Positions 9,382-17,951 are shown, numbered from the stretch's first letter. The stretch: 34,266 bases of DNA from an uncultured Planctomycetales bacterium (GCA_937982665.1 CALJLD010000130.1:1-34266), one strand, 5' to 3'. The notes: generated by a model from the sequence alone, not told the origin. Numbers and translations are program-made.

Positions 9382-9965
9382 CCACTTCATGGCAAAGCCA
9401 AAATTGAGCCGATGAAAAGTGGTTAAACGTCCGCGCAATCGCAATCAATTTCACTTGCCCGGCCGCAGGCCACTAGTAAGTATTTCCGGGGGGCTGGAAT
9501 GGTCAACTTCGCGCTTAGGCAGGTTTCCTTACGGACGCTTAAACTGCGTCGGCCGTCCCCAATTGCGCCAAGCAAGCTGTAGAGCAGGATGTGATGTTGC
9601 GTACGACTCTAAAGCCTCTTAGTGACTCATGGGGGTGGAATCCCGTCCACTAGAGTTTGCCCCAGCGACTGGAAGCGAGTCTTGTGTGGTGTCGGAGTGA
9701 TCTTCACTGCAAAGCGTAGACAGCGAGCCCCAATGCCAGGCTATTGAGCCTCAAAGACGCAATCGCATGTGCCTTTGCACTTGAGCTTTCAAAGCCTTGC
9801 GGCTGCTTTGGCATTGGTCTGACGTAAGTCGTCCACCGGCATCGGAGTGGCACATGTGCATCGGACAAAGGTGGTTTCTGAGGAATATTTGGAAACCCGT
9901 GACCTCGGAAAATCCCCGGGGCGAGACGCGGACAACATCTCGAGGCGTTGGCAAACAGCACCCAA
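9382..9965. other. Intergenic region between convergent genes, nothing recognised
   Basis: This 584-base stretch separates the histidine kinase from the convergent sulfatase. Open frames crossing it on the minus strand are extensions of out-of-frame shadows of the sulfatase. A weak 5-base stem around GTGGA...TCCAC lies near 9637-9652. I see no T-run after it and no RNA gene. Confidence 0.4.
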
Positions 9966-11375
9966 TTAATGAGTATTGCGATTGAAACCGACCTTTGGGT
10001 CGAGTACGCGACCATGGCGCGGAGGCGAATGAGCCTGTTTGGCAAATCCAAGGAGTCTCGCCAATATGTCGGGATGGTTCACTGCGATGTTGTGTTGCTC
10101 TTGCAGATCGCTTGTCAGGTCGTAAAGCTCGTATGGCGCGGTTCGCCCCGGTCGAACAGCTTTCCAGTTGCCCATTCGAATCGCTGTGGCGTTGGCGTCC
10201 TCCCAATACAAATACTCATGCTCTCGTTGCGACCTTGCCGCCACATCTTCACCCAGCAAGGTTGGGACAATCGAGATGCCATCGATGCCGGCGACTACTT
10301 CGCCACCTGCCAATTCGTTGACCGTTGGCAAGACGTCTGGAAAGTAGCCAAGATGATCCGAGACCGAACCCGCTGCGATCTTCCCGGGCCAGCGGACAAG
10401 GAATGGAATGCGCAGGCCTCCTTCATAGAATTCACGTTTCCCGCCACGAAAGCGTTCACCTGTGCGAGGGTTGAGATTGGGTGCGAAGAATCCGTGCGGA
10501 CGGTCTTGGGTTTTGAAGTAGGATTGGCCACCGTTGTCGCCGCATACGATCACGATGGTCTTTTCGTCCAGCTCCAATTCCTTTAGCAGCTGCATCACTT
10601 CGCCGATCTGCCGATCCACCATTTCAACCATCGCTGCGTAGATCCTTGCGTCTTCCGCACGACGCTGCTGGCCAGCATCCCATTGAGCCTCCCTGTACTT
10701 GATCCACGCCGGTTCGTCTTCCGGGATTCCCCAGTGACCGTGCGGCGGCGTCCAAGGCATGTAGGCAAAAAATGGTTGGTTCTGATGTTCACGGATGAAT
10801 TCAAGGCCAGCCTTGTGGATCAAGGTCTGAGCAAAATGATTACCGCTGTAGATATTGCCGCTGTTGCCTTCCAGTGGGACTTTCTTGCTGTTCCTAATTA
10901 AAACGCGAGGGAAATGATTGTGTGCGTGGACTTGATGGTAGTAGCCAAAGAACGTATCGAAACCATGCAATTCCGGGACCCCGGTTGTTCCAACATCGCC
11001 CAGCCCCCATTTGCCAAATCCACCAGTTGCGTAGCCGAGATCGTGTAGCACATCGGCCACGGTCCGGTCATCCGTGCGCAAAGCCGCTCCGCCTCCATTG
11101 CCGCGGACGGTTGTATGCCCAGTATGCTGGCCAGTCATGAGGGTGCTACGCGTGGGAGCGCACACGTTGCCACCTGCGAGGAACTGAGTGAATCGCATAC
11201 CCTCGGCGGCGAAACGATCGATATTCGGTGTCTCCAGGATCGGATGCCCCATCCCGGAGGATTCGAAGTACCCCCATTCGTCCATCATGATCAAGACAAT
11301 ATTCGGCTTCTCTTCCGCATTCAAAGTGCTTGTCAAGCTCGCTACGATTATGAAATAGATTAGTCGCAAAGACAT
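9966..11375 (-). CDS. Secreted formylglycine-dependent sulfatase
   Basis: 469 residues from the ATG at 11373-11375, chosen because AGGAG lies 10 bases upstream. A signal peptide (LRLIYFIIVASLTSTLNA) is followed by an alkaline-phosphatase-fold sulfatase. Cys72 in the signature VCAPTRSTLMTGQ is the residue expected to be converted to formylglycine. The metal site has MDEWGY where most relatives have DD-x-G, and CGDNGG provides the second Asp-Asn pair. KWGLGD matches the substrate-pocket GKWHLG motif with Gly-Leu in place of His-Leu. It should hydrolyse sulfate esters, probably of algal polysaccharides, outside the cytoplasm. The gene is divergent from a second sulfatase. The actual substrate cannot be predicted. 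Confidence 0.9.
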   Translation of the reverse strand: MSLRLIYFIIVASLTSTLNAEEKPNIVLIMMDEWGYFESSGMGHPILETPNIDRFAAEGMRFTQFLAGGNVCAPTRSTLMTGQHTGHTTVRGNGGGAALRTDDRTVADVLHDLGYATGGFGKWGLGDVGTTGVPELHGFDTFFGYYHQVHAHNHFPRVLIRNSKKVPLEGNSGNIYSGNHFAQTLIHKAGLEFIREHQNQPFFAYMPWTPPHGHWGIPEDEPAWIKYREAQWDAGQQRRAEDARIYAAMVEMVDRQIGEVMQLLKELELDEKTIVIVCGDNGGQSYFKTQDRPHGFFAPNLNPRTGERFRGGKREFYEGGLRIPFLVRWPGKIAAGSVSDHLGYFPDVLPTVNELAGGEVVAGIDGISIVPTLLGEDVAARSQREHEYLYWEDANATAIRMGNWKAVRPGRTAPYELYDLTSDLQEQHNIAVNHPDILARLLGFAKQAHSPPRHGRVLDPKVGFNRNTH

Positions 11376-11818
11376 TTTGATGGTTCTCCTGGAACACAAA
11401 CATCACTCGGGTTGATTGATTCGCGACACGATGGAGGCGGCGCGGCAGTTGGCAAACGCAGCGTACAAAATCACCAAGACGACAAGAGTCGGCAGATTTG
11501 TCTTCATGGCATGCACTAGACTTCGGACGACTTTCAACGAGTTCCCGCCGATGAGGCCGCAATGTCGGGTTTAAAATATCCTCTCTCGTTCGAGAGGACT
11601 AGCAGAAAGGCTGTTCAGTGAGCTATCCCAAGGCTCGCCGTTTTGCTCAGCGTCGCATTTCCCAACCTGTTCTACGATCTGCAAGCCCAACTCCTTCTTC
11701 CTTATACTTGCATGGCACTCGGAATGCTGAGAGTCTTGCTGGCCAATTGCTAAGCGTTGGGCACCTTCACTTCGCGTCAATCCTATCGCGACCTTTGATT
11801 TCAATGCCAGGAACCACA
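11376..11818. promoter_or_regulatory. Divergent promoter region of the two sulfatases, with a small inverted repeat
   Basis: The 443 bases between the divergent sulfatases must hold both promoters. At 11580-11597 there is an inverted repeat, CCTCTC-N6-GAGAGG (also readable as CTCTC-GTTC-GAGAG), just after an AT-rich TTAAAATAT. It is a candidate operator or leader hairpin. The open frame of the right-hand gene extends back to 11618, but the added residues look neither like a signal peptide nor like a domain. Confidence 0.35.
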
Positions 11819-13354
11819 ATGCGATTGATCTTCATACTGGCTTGGCTTTCGATTGCTTCATCGCTGGCCGCTAGCGACCCCGCCCAACCCAACATCATCG
11901 TCATTTACACCGATGATCAAGGCTACGGCGACGCGAGTTGCCTGAATCCAGATTCGAAGTTTGCGACGCCGAATCTGGACCGATTGGCCCGAGAAGGGAT
12001 AACGTTCAGCGATAGCCACAGTTCTGACACGGTTTGTACTCCTTCGCGCTATGGTCTACTAACCGGACGCTATTGCTGGCGAACTGAACTCAAACGCGGC
12101 GTGTTAGGCGCTGAACATGCCTGCTTAATTGCCGATGGGCGTATGACTCTTGCTTCGCTCCTACGATCTGAGGGATACCAAACCGCGATCGTGGGCAAGT
12201 GGCATTTGGGGATGGACTTCCCAGGTGACCGAAATACGCGGGACTGGAGTGAGCCGGTGCAAGACATGCCGCTGGACAAAGGGTTTGACTATTTTTGGGG
12301 CATTCCCGCATCAATGAATTATGGCGTTCTTGCATGGTTCGAGGGGCGCTACGCTGAGGTCCCACCGATCCAGTTTACGCAGAAGAAGCCAAACGAAATC
12401 GCGCTCTCTGACTACCGAATCAAGCCGCCCTACGACAAGACAACCACCGTCGCGCAGTCAGCCGACAAAGTTGAACGCAACGGAAGACTTGAGGTCGCTC
12501 CCGACTTTGTCGATGCTGAATGTCTCGGTCGATTCACAGCAAAAGCGATCGAATGGATGGCCCAGCGGGACAAAGACAGACCTTTCTTCCTCTACTTACC
12601 GTACACCTCCCCGCACAAACCAGTGGTTCCAATTGAGCGATTCCGCGGACAGAGCCAGGCCGGCGCCTACGGTGACTTCATGATCGAAACCGACTATCAC
12701 GTTGGGCGGATTCTCCAGTTCTTGGACAGGGAGAGGCTCACAGAGAACACTTTGGTCATATTCACAAGCGACAACGGTCCGGAAGACACCTGGAAACAGC
12801 GCCACGAAAAGTTTGGGCATCAGAGCAATGGTCAGTACCAGGAAGGGAAGCGTTCCATCTATGAAGGCGGGCACCGCGTCCCTTTCTTCATACGCTGGCC
12901 AGCGGGCATCAAGGATCCAGGGCGGATTTGCCACGATCCGATATGTCAAACCGACCTGTTGGCAACTGTCGCGGATTTGCTCGGCACTCAATTGCCTGCA
13001 AACGCGGGAGAAGATAGCCAGAGTTTTCTTGCGGTGTTTAGTGGCAACCCGGCTCTTGCGCGCGTGCCGATGATCCATCACAGTAGCACTGGAAGATTCG
13101 CGATTCGAGACGGCAAATGGAAACTCGTCATGGGAAGCAATGCGACGCGAGAACCAGAACTCTACGATTTGTCAACGGACCCTGGTGAGTCCACAAATAT
13201 CGTCGCTGCGTATCCCGGCATCGCCAAGCAACTGGAACAAGCGCTGACTCGCATCGTAGTTAACGGACGGAGCACGCCCGGTGATCCAGTCTCAAATGAC
13301 ACAGAGCATTGGAGTGACCTCTATTGGATTGACAAAGATGACTACTCGCGTTGA
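11819..13354 (+). CDS. Secreted formylglycine-dependent arylsulfatase
   Basis: About 511 residues from ATG 11819, which has AGGAA 7-8 bases upstream and opens straight into a signal peptide (LIFILAWLSIASSLAAS). Earlier in-frame starts would place 60 residues of non-signal sequence first. The family motifs are complete: TDDQGYGD (metal-binding Asp pair), VCTPSRYGLLTG with Cys73 as the formylglycine precursor, GKWHLGM, SPHKP and SDNGPEDTW. The C-terminal ELYDLSTDPGESTNI is the usual subdomain ending. It hydrolyses sulfate esters in the periplasm or outside the cell. The gene is longer than and quite different from its divergent neighbour, so this is a pair of separate specificities and not a tandem duplication. 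Confidence 0.92.
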   Translation: MRLIFILAWLSIASSLAASDPAQPNIIVIYTDDQGYGDASCLNPDSKFATPNLDRLAREGITFSDSHSSDTVCTPSRYGLLTGRYCWRTELKRGVLGAEHACLIADGRMTLASLLRSEGYQTAIVGKWHLGMDFPGDRNTRDWSEPVQDMPLDKGFDYFWGIPASMNYGVLAWFEGRYAEVPPIQFTQKKPNEIALSDYRIKPPYDKTTTVAQSADKVERNGRLEVAPDFVDAECLGRFTAKAIEWMAQRDKDRPFFLYLPYTSPHKPVVPIERFRGQSQAGAYGDFMIETDYHVGRILQFLDRERLTENTLVIFTSDNGPEDTWKQRHEKFGHQSNGQYQEGKRSIYEGGHRVPFFIRWPAGIKDPGRICHDPICQTDLLATVADLLGTQLPANAGEDSQSFLAVFSGNPALARVPMIHHSSTGRFAIRDGKWKLVMGSNATREPELYDLSTDPGESTNIVAAYPGIAKQLEQALTRIVVNGRSTPGDPVSNDTEHWSDLYWIDKDDYSR

Positions 13355-13403
13355 GCGACTTTATTTGGAAACACATGTTACTCCTGCTTCAGCCCCGCGG
13401 AGC

Positions 13404-13613
13404 CTACGTTGCGATTTGAGCATATGTAGATGCGCAGTAGTGGCAAATTAACTGCGCGAAAGCTGGATCACCCCGGTTGGCATCCACAAACAGCAGCACG
13501 GCACGAATTCGTGATGCGTCCAAATTTAGCTTGTTCAGCAGTACAGCTGTCTGGCCATCAGGCGGTCGTTTGGAAGCCTGTTCGTAATCATGGCAATTGG
13601 TGAAGATGCGCAC
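13404..13613 (-). CDS. Possible small protein after arsA, unknown function
   Basis: A 69-residue frame starts at GTG 13613, 22 bases after the arsA stop on the same strand. It includes the stretch LNLDASRIRAVLLFVDANRG and three scattered cysteines (NCHDY, LICHYC). The composition is protein-like, but I recognise no domain and see no good ribosome site. It may be the last gene of the ars operon, a remnant of a longer gene, or chance. The remainder of the gap between the sulfatase and arsA shows nothing else. Confidence 0.3.
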   Translation of the reverse strand: MRIFTNCHDYEQASKRPPDGQTAVLLNKLNLDASRIRAVLLFVDANRGDPAFAQLICHYCASTYAQIAT

Positions 13614-13635
13614 AGGATCTACAGCGTCTAGTTAG

Positions 13636-15414
13636 TCAACGAGCGTGGGATGGCTGCGTTTCAGCATTGGACAAGTCGAGCAAGCATTTGCTTCCCGTTG
13701 GCTCGTTCGCCAGCCACGGCACAACAGCCATGCGCGAGACGGTGTTTCGCACTCGGACGATCTGCTCCCACTCATGCCGAGCTCGCGCAACAAGCAACGG
13801 GTCTTTAGGCTCCGCCGCAGCCAAAGAGCTATTAACAACCCAAGCCCAGGGCTCGATCTCCGCTCGTCTCAAGTCGTCCTGAAGGGATTCCGCCTCAAGC
13901 ACGGGCGTGGTTTCCGGAAGTGTGACAATGACCATCTTCGTCTGCTCAGGATCTTGCAAACGCATCATAGGCGTTACTACGCGGGTCCCAGGCTTCATGT
14001 GACGGAGAACGTCCCGATGGTATGAACCGGTCGCATCAAGCAAAAGCAAGGTATGTCCCGTCGGTGCAGTATCCACGATGACAAACTTCTCACGGGACTC
14101 CCTCATGACCTTTGAAAACGCCTGAAAGATGGCGATCTCCTCGGTGCAAGGGGATCGCAAATCTTCCTCCAAGAGTTTCCGGCCAGCAGCATCGAGATCC
14201 TTCCCTTTGGTTTCCATCACATGTTGCTGGTAGCGCTCTCGCTCGACCTGGGGATCGATGCGACTCACCATTAAATGCGGAAACGTGGCCTCGACCGTCA
14301 TAGACAAATGTGCCGCAGGGTCGGTCGTCGTCAGCAGTACATCATGACCGCGTGACGCTAGATCGACGGCGATCGCTGCCGCGACTGTGGTCTTTCCCAC
14401 GCCGCCCTTTCCCAGCACCATCACGAGACCATGCCGGTCTGCCTCGATAGCGTCCACCAATTTTGACAGAGCTGGCAATGGCAGCCTGGTCTTTGAGTTT
14501 CCGTTGGTCGGTTCGGGGAGTGATTCTTCCTCGTTACTCAGGAAAGTCCGCAACGCTTTCAGTCCCACGACGTTTTGTTCGCGCAACGGGACAGAATCCA
14601 AGGGCAACGAGCCGAGACGGCTGGGCAACGCCTGCATGGCTTGGCGTTCTCGTTCCCGCAACGCTACGGCCAATGGATCATTGCTTCCATTGTCAGGCAT
14701 CACCGCATTAACGATTAGCTGCTGATTAGTAATCCCGAGCGTGGCCAATTCAGTGCTTGTCCGATCAGCTTCTGCCAGGGATGCCCGTTGAGCTCGCGCG
14801 ACCAAGACGACAGTCGTCATGTCGCCGTCCGACAATCGTGATACCGCGCGTGTGTATTTTTCCCGCTGCTTTTCCAACCCAGAGAGAGGGCCTAGACAAG
14901 ACGCCCCCGACTCGCTGGTCTCCAGAAAGTTGCTCCATGCCGTTGGCAATTGCAGCAGCCGCAATGTGTGGCCGGTCGGCGCGGTATCGAAAATGATGTG
15001 ATCGTAACGATCTACTGCGGCCTGATTTGAGAGTAAGCTAGTAAACTCATCGAAGGCAGCGATCTCCGTGGTACAAGCCCCGGAAAGTTGTTCTTCCATT
15101 CCCTTCACCGCTTCCGCCGGCATCAACTCTCGTAACGGCTCGATAATGCGATCCCGGTACGCTTGGGCTGCGGACTCAGGGTTGATATTGAGAGCAAACA
15201 GCCGAGGAACCTCTGGGATTGCTGTTGCCTCGTGCTCTCCGATCGCGACACCGAACACCTGGCCCAAGTTTGATGCCGGGTCGGTACTGACCAGCAAAAC
15301 GGAACGGCCGGCATCCGCAAGCGCGACCGCCGTAGCGCAGGCAAGTGATGTCTTTCCAACGCCTCCCTTGCCTGTGAAGAATAAGAGTTTCGTCGGACTT
15401 TCTAGGATACGCAT
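13636..15414 (-). CDS. arsA: Arsenite-stimulated ATPase ArsA with two nucleotide-binding halves
   Basis: 592 residues containing two ArsA halves, each with a P-loop GKGGVGKT(S/T) (residues 15-22 and 335-342) and the DTAPTGHT signal-transduction sequence. Cys114 (SGACTTEI), Cys173 (ASCLG) and Cys423 (SPCTEEI) match the three As(III)-binding cysteines Cys113, Cys172 and Cys422 of the E. coli plasmid enzyme, offset by one. It should energise arsenite export by a membrane permease and receive As(III) from ArsD. Start ATG 15414 has GAGG 6 bases upstream. It lies 25 bases after arsD in the same operon. No ArsB or Acr3 partner is present in the window, so the transporter must be encoded elsewhere if this protein works as a pump motor. 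Confidence 0.95.
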   Translation of the reverse strand: MRILESPTKLLFFTGKGGVGKTSLACATAVALADAGRSVLLVSTDPASNLGQVFGVAIGEHEATAIPEVPRLFALNINPESAAQAYRDRIIEPLRELMPAEAVKGMEEQLSGACTTEIAAFDEFTSLLSNQAAVDRYDHIIFDTAPTGHTLRLLQLPTAWSNFLETSESGASCLGPLSGLEKQREKYTRAVSRLSDGDMTTVVLVARAQRASLAEADRTSTELATLGITNQQLIVNAVMPDNGSNDPLAVALRERERQAMQALPSRLGSLPLDSVPLREQNVVGLKALRTFLSNEEESLPEPTNGNSKTRLPLPALSKLVDAIEADRHGLVMVLGKGGVGKTTVAAAIAVDLASRGHDVLLTTTDPAAHLSMTVEATFPHLMVSRIDPQVERERYQQHVMETKGKDLDAAGRKLLEEDLRSPCTEEIAIFQAFSKVMRESREKFVIVDTAPTGHTLLLLDATGSYHRDVLRHMKPGTRVVTPMMRLQDPEQTKMVIVTLPETTPVLEAESLQDDLRRAEIEPWAWVVNSSLAAAEPKDPLLVARARHEWEQIVRVRNTVSRMAVVPWLANEPTGSKCLLDLSNAETQPSHAR

Positions 15415-15439
15415 TCTCAACCTCGATTTTCTTCGTCGA

Positions 15440-15829
15440 TTAACAGCATGGTGATGGGCCGTCGCCGCTAGCAGGTTCGTCGCAACAGTCCGTATTTACT
15501 ACGGGAAGCGAAAGATCCGACGTCGAGGAGATTCCAGACCAATTGGCCAGTTGATTCCGACTGGGAAATGCGCCGCGGCTGACGACGTCATCGTCGACGA
15601 CGATCAATGGGAGGCATTTGTTTCCACGCTCTTGCAATTCCTTTCGCACAATTTCGCTGGCAGCAAATTCTTCGGGCTGGTGTGCTGGATTGATTCGCTG
15701 GACTTGCACGCCTTGCGCCTCCAACCATTGAAGGTTGGTGGCAAACGCGATTAGTGCAGGATCGACGTCTGGGCCACAGACCCCACTTGAACAACACATT
15801 GGCTGATCGAACACTTGTAACTTGGGCAA
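15440..15829 (-). CDS. arsD: Arsenic metallochaperone ArsD
   Basis: 129 residues with a thioredoxin-like fold. The As(III)/Sb(III) site Cys12-Cys13-Cys18 (MCCSSGVCG) is in the exact ArsD positions. Two further vicinal pairs lie in the C-terminal tail (Cys115-116 and Cys128-129), similar to the auxiliary cysteine pairs of E. coli ArsD. ArsD binds cytoplasmic trivalent metalloid and hands it to ArsA. The start is TTG 15829, supported by GAGGAA 6 bases upstream and by the family-typical N-terminus MPKLQVFDQPMCC. It sits between an arsenate reductase and arsA in the operon. Confidence 0.95.
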   Translation of the reverse strand: MPKLQVFDQPMCCSSGVCGPDVDPALIAFATNLQWLEAQGVQVQRINPAHQPEEFAASEIVRKELQERGNKCLPLIVVDDDVVSRGAFPSRNQLANWSGISSTSDLSLPVVNTDCCDEPASGDGPSPCC

Positions 15830-15873
15830 GGTAAGTTCCTCAAATCTACGGATATGGAATTCAGTTCGGGCGA

Positions 15874-16278
15874 CTAGATCGCAGCCAGCAAGTCTTTGAC
15901 CTTCGTGGCAATCAGGTCTCGCACTTCGCGAAATTCTACGGGACCCATGCCTCGGGGATCAGGAATCTGCCATTCGTCGCGTCGCTGTGCAGGCACAGTT
16001 GGACATGCGTCTCCGCAGCCCATTGAGACAACGACGTCGAACTCGCCCTTCGGCAGATCTTCGATTGGCTTAGAGCGGTGTCGGTCGAGGTCATAGCCCA
16101 GCTCTTGCATCGCCTCAATCGCCTTCGGGTTGACTCGCCCTGACGGGCTCGATCCGGCACTGAAAGCTTCGACACGATCGGAACCGTGCATTTTTGCAAA
16201 TGCTTCAGCCATCTGGCTGCGGTTAGAGTTTTCAATGCAGACGAAGAGAACGCGTTTTCGTGTCGAGCTTTGGCTCAT
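15874..16278 (-). CDS. arsC: Arsenate reductase, low-molecular-weight-phosphatase type (first copy)
   Basis: 134 residues with the P-loop VCIENSNRS (Cys14-x5-Arg20) of the LMW protein tyrosine phosphatase fold. A later MGCGDACPTVP loop carries the Cys pair used as redox relay in thioredoxin-coupled ArsC, and a DPRGM segment holds the general acid Asp. It reduces As(V) to As(III) using a thiol donor. ATG 16278 has AAAGGTGG 8 bases upstream and is preferred over GTG 16290. The motif ENSNRSQMAEAF is characteristic of one ArsC subgroup, while the neighbouring gene has the TGNSARSQ form. The two are therefore distant paralogues and not a recent duplication. Confidence 0.9.
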   Translation of the reverse strand: MSQSSTRKRVLFVCIENSNRSQMAEAFAKMHGSDRVEAFSAGSSPSGRVNPKAIEAMQELGYDLDRHRSKPIEDLPKGEFDVVVSMGCGDACPTVPAQRRDEWQIPDPRGMGPVEFREVRDLIATKVKDLLAAI

Positions 16279-16309
16279 CCAAATCACCACCTTTCATCGA
16301 AGAAATAAA

Positions 16310-16759
16310 TCATGCGCCAGTGTGCTCTGATTCCATTGGAACTTCTTCCAACCACGTCAAAATGCGTGCGGAGATCTGATCCCACACGCGGCGGAATAAA
16401 TCGAGTGTGTCGTCGGCAGTTCCATCGAAAGCTGCCGGATCTTCAAACGGCCAATGCAGCCGAGTCGCACCAAACGGCCAGACGCTTGGACAAGCCTGCT
16501 CTGCGTGATCACAAACAGTGATGACATAGCGTGCCGATGACTTCCCGAGATAGTCTTTGATCGATTTCGAGCTGTGGCCATCCAAACTGACTCCAATCTC
16601 GCCCATCACTTGAACCGTCAATGGATTGATGCCTTTCGGGTCAAGCCCGGCACTGTGGGCATCAAACCGATCTGCTGCATAGTGGCGCAGAAGCGCTTCA
16701 GCGATTTGGCTGCGTGCCGAGTTGCCTGTGCATAAGAACAAGACGACGGGAAGGTCCAT
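16310..16759 (-). CDS. Arsenate reductase-like LMW phosphatase (second copy)
   Basis: 149 residues beginning MDLPVVLFLCTGNSARSQ, with P-loop Cys10-x5-Arg16. It has the later VCDHAEQACPSVWPFG loop with two cysteines and HWPFEDPAAF with the acid Asp, all features of the thioredoxin-dependent ArsC family. It would reduce arsenate in the cytoplasm. Start ATG 16759 is supported by GGAG 8 bases upstream; a longer frame to 16789 overlaps the gene before it. It lies 31 bases upstream of the first arsC copy in the same direction, so both are made from the ars operon. Confidence 0.9.
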   Translation of the reverse strand: MDLPVVLFLCTGNSARSQIAEALLRHYAADRFDAHSAGLDPKGINPLTVQVMGEIGVSLDGHSSKSIKDYLGKSSARYVITVCDHAEQACPSVWPFGATRLHWPFEDPAAFDGTADDTLDLFRRVWDQISARILTWLEEVPMESEHTGA

Positions 16760-16775
16760 GACTGAATCTCCATGA

Positions 16776-17180
16776 TTACCAAGGTTCAACCGTCAGACTG
16801 ATGAGAACCGTTTTCTGCTGATCGACGTGCAGTAACTCTGCAAGCAGAATATGAATCTCGTCTGCCAGAGACCTGCGAAACTCAACAGCCGTTTCATCAC
16901 TCTCAGTTTGCCGAAACTGACTGCCGAGAGCGCCCTTTAACTCAAACGTGTATTCATCCCATGTGCCATTCGTCACAATCGTCCAGGTGGCGGTTCCGCG
17001 GAGCTTACCAATGTCAGTTGAAATCTCCCGCACAAGGTGACTTCCCAAGGGGAAAGTTGCCTGACGATACTCAGCTGCCAATCTTTCGAGATTGTCGGTG
17101 GGCGAATCGCGACCTATGAACCATGCGATCAAGATCGCTGCTCCAACGATCACGAGCGTAATCCCGATCTCTTTCCGCAC
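16776..17180 (-). CDS. Single-helix membrane-anchored protein in the ars operon, unknown
   Basis: 134 residues starting at GTG 17180. One N-terminal membrane helix (ITLVIVGAAILIAWFIG, residues 7-23) is followed by a soluble domain of about 110 residues with alternating beta-like segments (ATWTIVTNGTWDEYTFELKG). No cysteine is present, so direct metalloid binding through thiols is unlikely. I recognise no family. It begins 4 bases after the preceding small membrane frame and ends 16 bases before arsC2. A function in arsenic handling is suggested only by position. Confidence 0.6.
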   Translation of the reverse strand: MRKEIGITLVIVGAAILIAWFIGRDSPTDNLERLAAEYRQATFPLGSHLVREISTDIGKLRGTATWTIVTNGTWDEYTFELKGALGSQFRQTESDETAVEFRRSLADEIHILLAELLHVDQQKTVLISLTVEPW

Positions 17181-17184
17181 AGGC

Positions 17185-17356
17185 TCAACTCTTCCGAGTG
17201 TCTCGTGGCTTTTTGAATACGACCAAGCCGCCCAGCGTGGCGACTACAAGCATTCCCGCCACTGTTTGATTTGTGCTTGTCCAGCCGTATGCGCAACGGC
17301 AATGCATAGCCAGACAACAGCTGAGCACTGAAGACTCCAAGTCCAAACAGTGCCAT
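17185..17356 (-). pseudogene. Small two-helix membrane protein, probably frameshifted near 17290
   Basis: One minus-strand frame from ATG 17356 encodes MALFGLGVFSAQLLSGYALP, a membrane-type helix. About 20 codons later, a different frame encodes GWTSTNQTVAGMLVV and the helix TLGGLVVF, ending KKPRDTRKS with TGA at 17185. Removing one base near 17290 joins them as ...ALPLRYGWTSTNQ..., a smooth small protein of about 56 residues with two membrane helices. Without the change neither frame looks convincing on its own. It is the first frame after arsR and the putative operator. I do not recognise the family. Confidence 0.4.
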
Positions 17357-17390
17357 CCCTTTCTTGAATTCCTTATGAACAAGACTAGAT

Positions 17391-17410
17391 ATATTCGCCT
17401 AGACGAATAT
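17391..17410. promoter_or_regulatory. Putative ArsR operator between arsR and the downstream ars genes
   Basis: This is a perfect 7-base inverted repeat, ATATTCG-N6-CGAATAT. The same design recurs over the arsR start (17795-17814). Small dimeric ArsR/SmtB repressors bind such AT-rich palindromes. The location, 23 bases after the arsR stop and ahead of the rest of the operon, suggests a second ArsR-controlled promoter. Confidence 0.6.
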
Positions 17411-17433
17411 TCTCAGCAAAAAAAACTCTCCCG

Positions 17434-17796
17434 TCAACTGGGGCAACAACCGCCGGAAGAACGCACGCGTCTAGCACGTTTCGCGTCGCCCTTCAATTCG
17501 GGCACGTCAGCGAAGCAACTCCCGAGGCACGCAAGCAGGTTTCGGTGAAAGCCACCTTTCGCTGGTGCGAGCGAGTAGTAACTCCAAAGCCCTTCTTTGC
17601 GAACATTTACCAAGTTGGCCTTACGGAGGTAGGCCAAGTGCCGCGAGATCCTTGGCTGTGGCGCATCGAGGATTTCCACGATGTCGCCCACACAAAGCTC
17701 GCCGTCCAGCAGCAAGTGCAGTATCCGCAGACGGTTCCTGTCGGCAAATGCCCGGAACATCTGGTCGATCCCGCTGATGGTTTCCTTGGTTTTCAT
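17434..17796 (-). CDS. arsR: ArsR-family metalloid-responsive repressor
   Basis: 120 residues with a winged helix-turn-helix of the ArsR/SmtB family; the recognition helix is in APQPRISRHLAYLRKANLV. Cysteines are Cys35 (GELCVGDI, alpha-3 region), Cys90 and Cys94 (LACLGSC) and the vicinal pair Cys117-Cys118. As(III) probably binds to a C-terminal cysteine set, as in AfArsR-like proteins, since the classic CVC pair at helix 3 is reduced to one Cys. In the metal-free state it should repress the ars operon. No Shine-Dalgarno sequence precedes ATG 17796, and the operator covers the start codon, so a leaderless or near-leaderless message is possible. Confidence 0.93.
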   Translation of the reverse strand: MKTKETISGIDQMFRAFADRNRLRILHLLLDGELCVGDIVEILDAPQPRISRHLAYLRKANLVNVRKEGLWSYYSLAPAKGGFHRNLLACLGSCFADVPELKGDAKRARRVRSSGGCCPS

Positions 17797-17814
17797 ATTC
17801 GCTTGACCGAATGT
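17795..17814. promoter_or_regulatory. Putative ArsR operator over the arsR start codon
   Basis: ATATTCG-N6-CGAATGT, a 6-of-7 inverted repeat with the same arm sequence and the same 6-base spacer as 17391-17410. It overlaps the arsR ATG (minus strand, 17794-17796), so repressor binding would block transcription of its own gene. Confidence 0.6.
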
Positions 17815-17951
17815 AGAGAGAATCGTCGATTGAACCTACCCGCAATAAGCGATTCTAGGCTCCAACCCTTCACAGTTCACTGCACTCCATCATGAATCTT
17901 CGGCAAATCTCCGCCCCGAGATCATCCCGGCCTTTTCCATTCCAACGTCTC

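Noticed and set aside
16310..17180. Long start versions of arsC2 overlapping the upstream gene
   Set aside because: The internal ATG at 16759 has a better ribosome site and the family-typical N-terminus.
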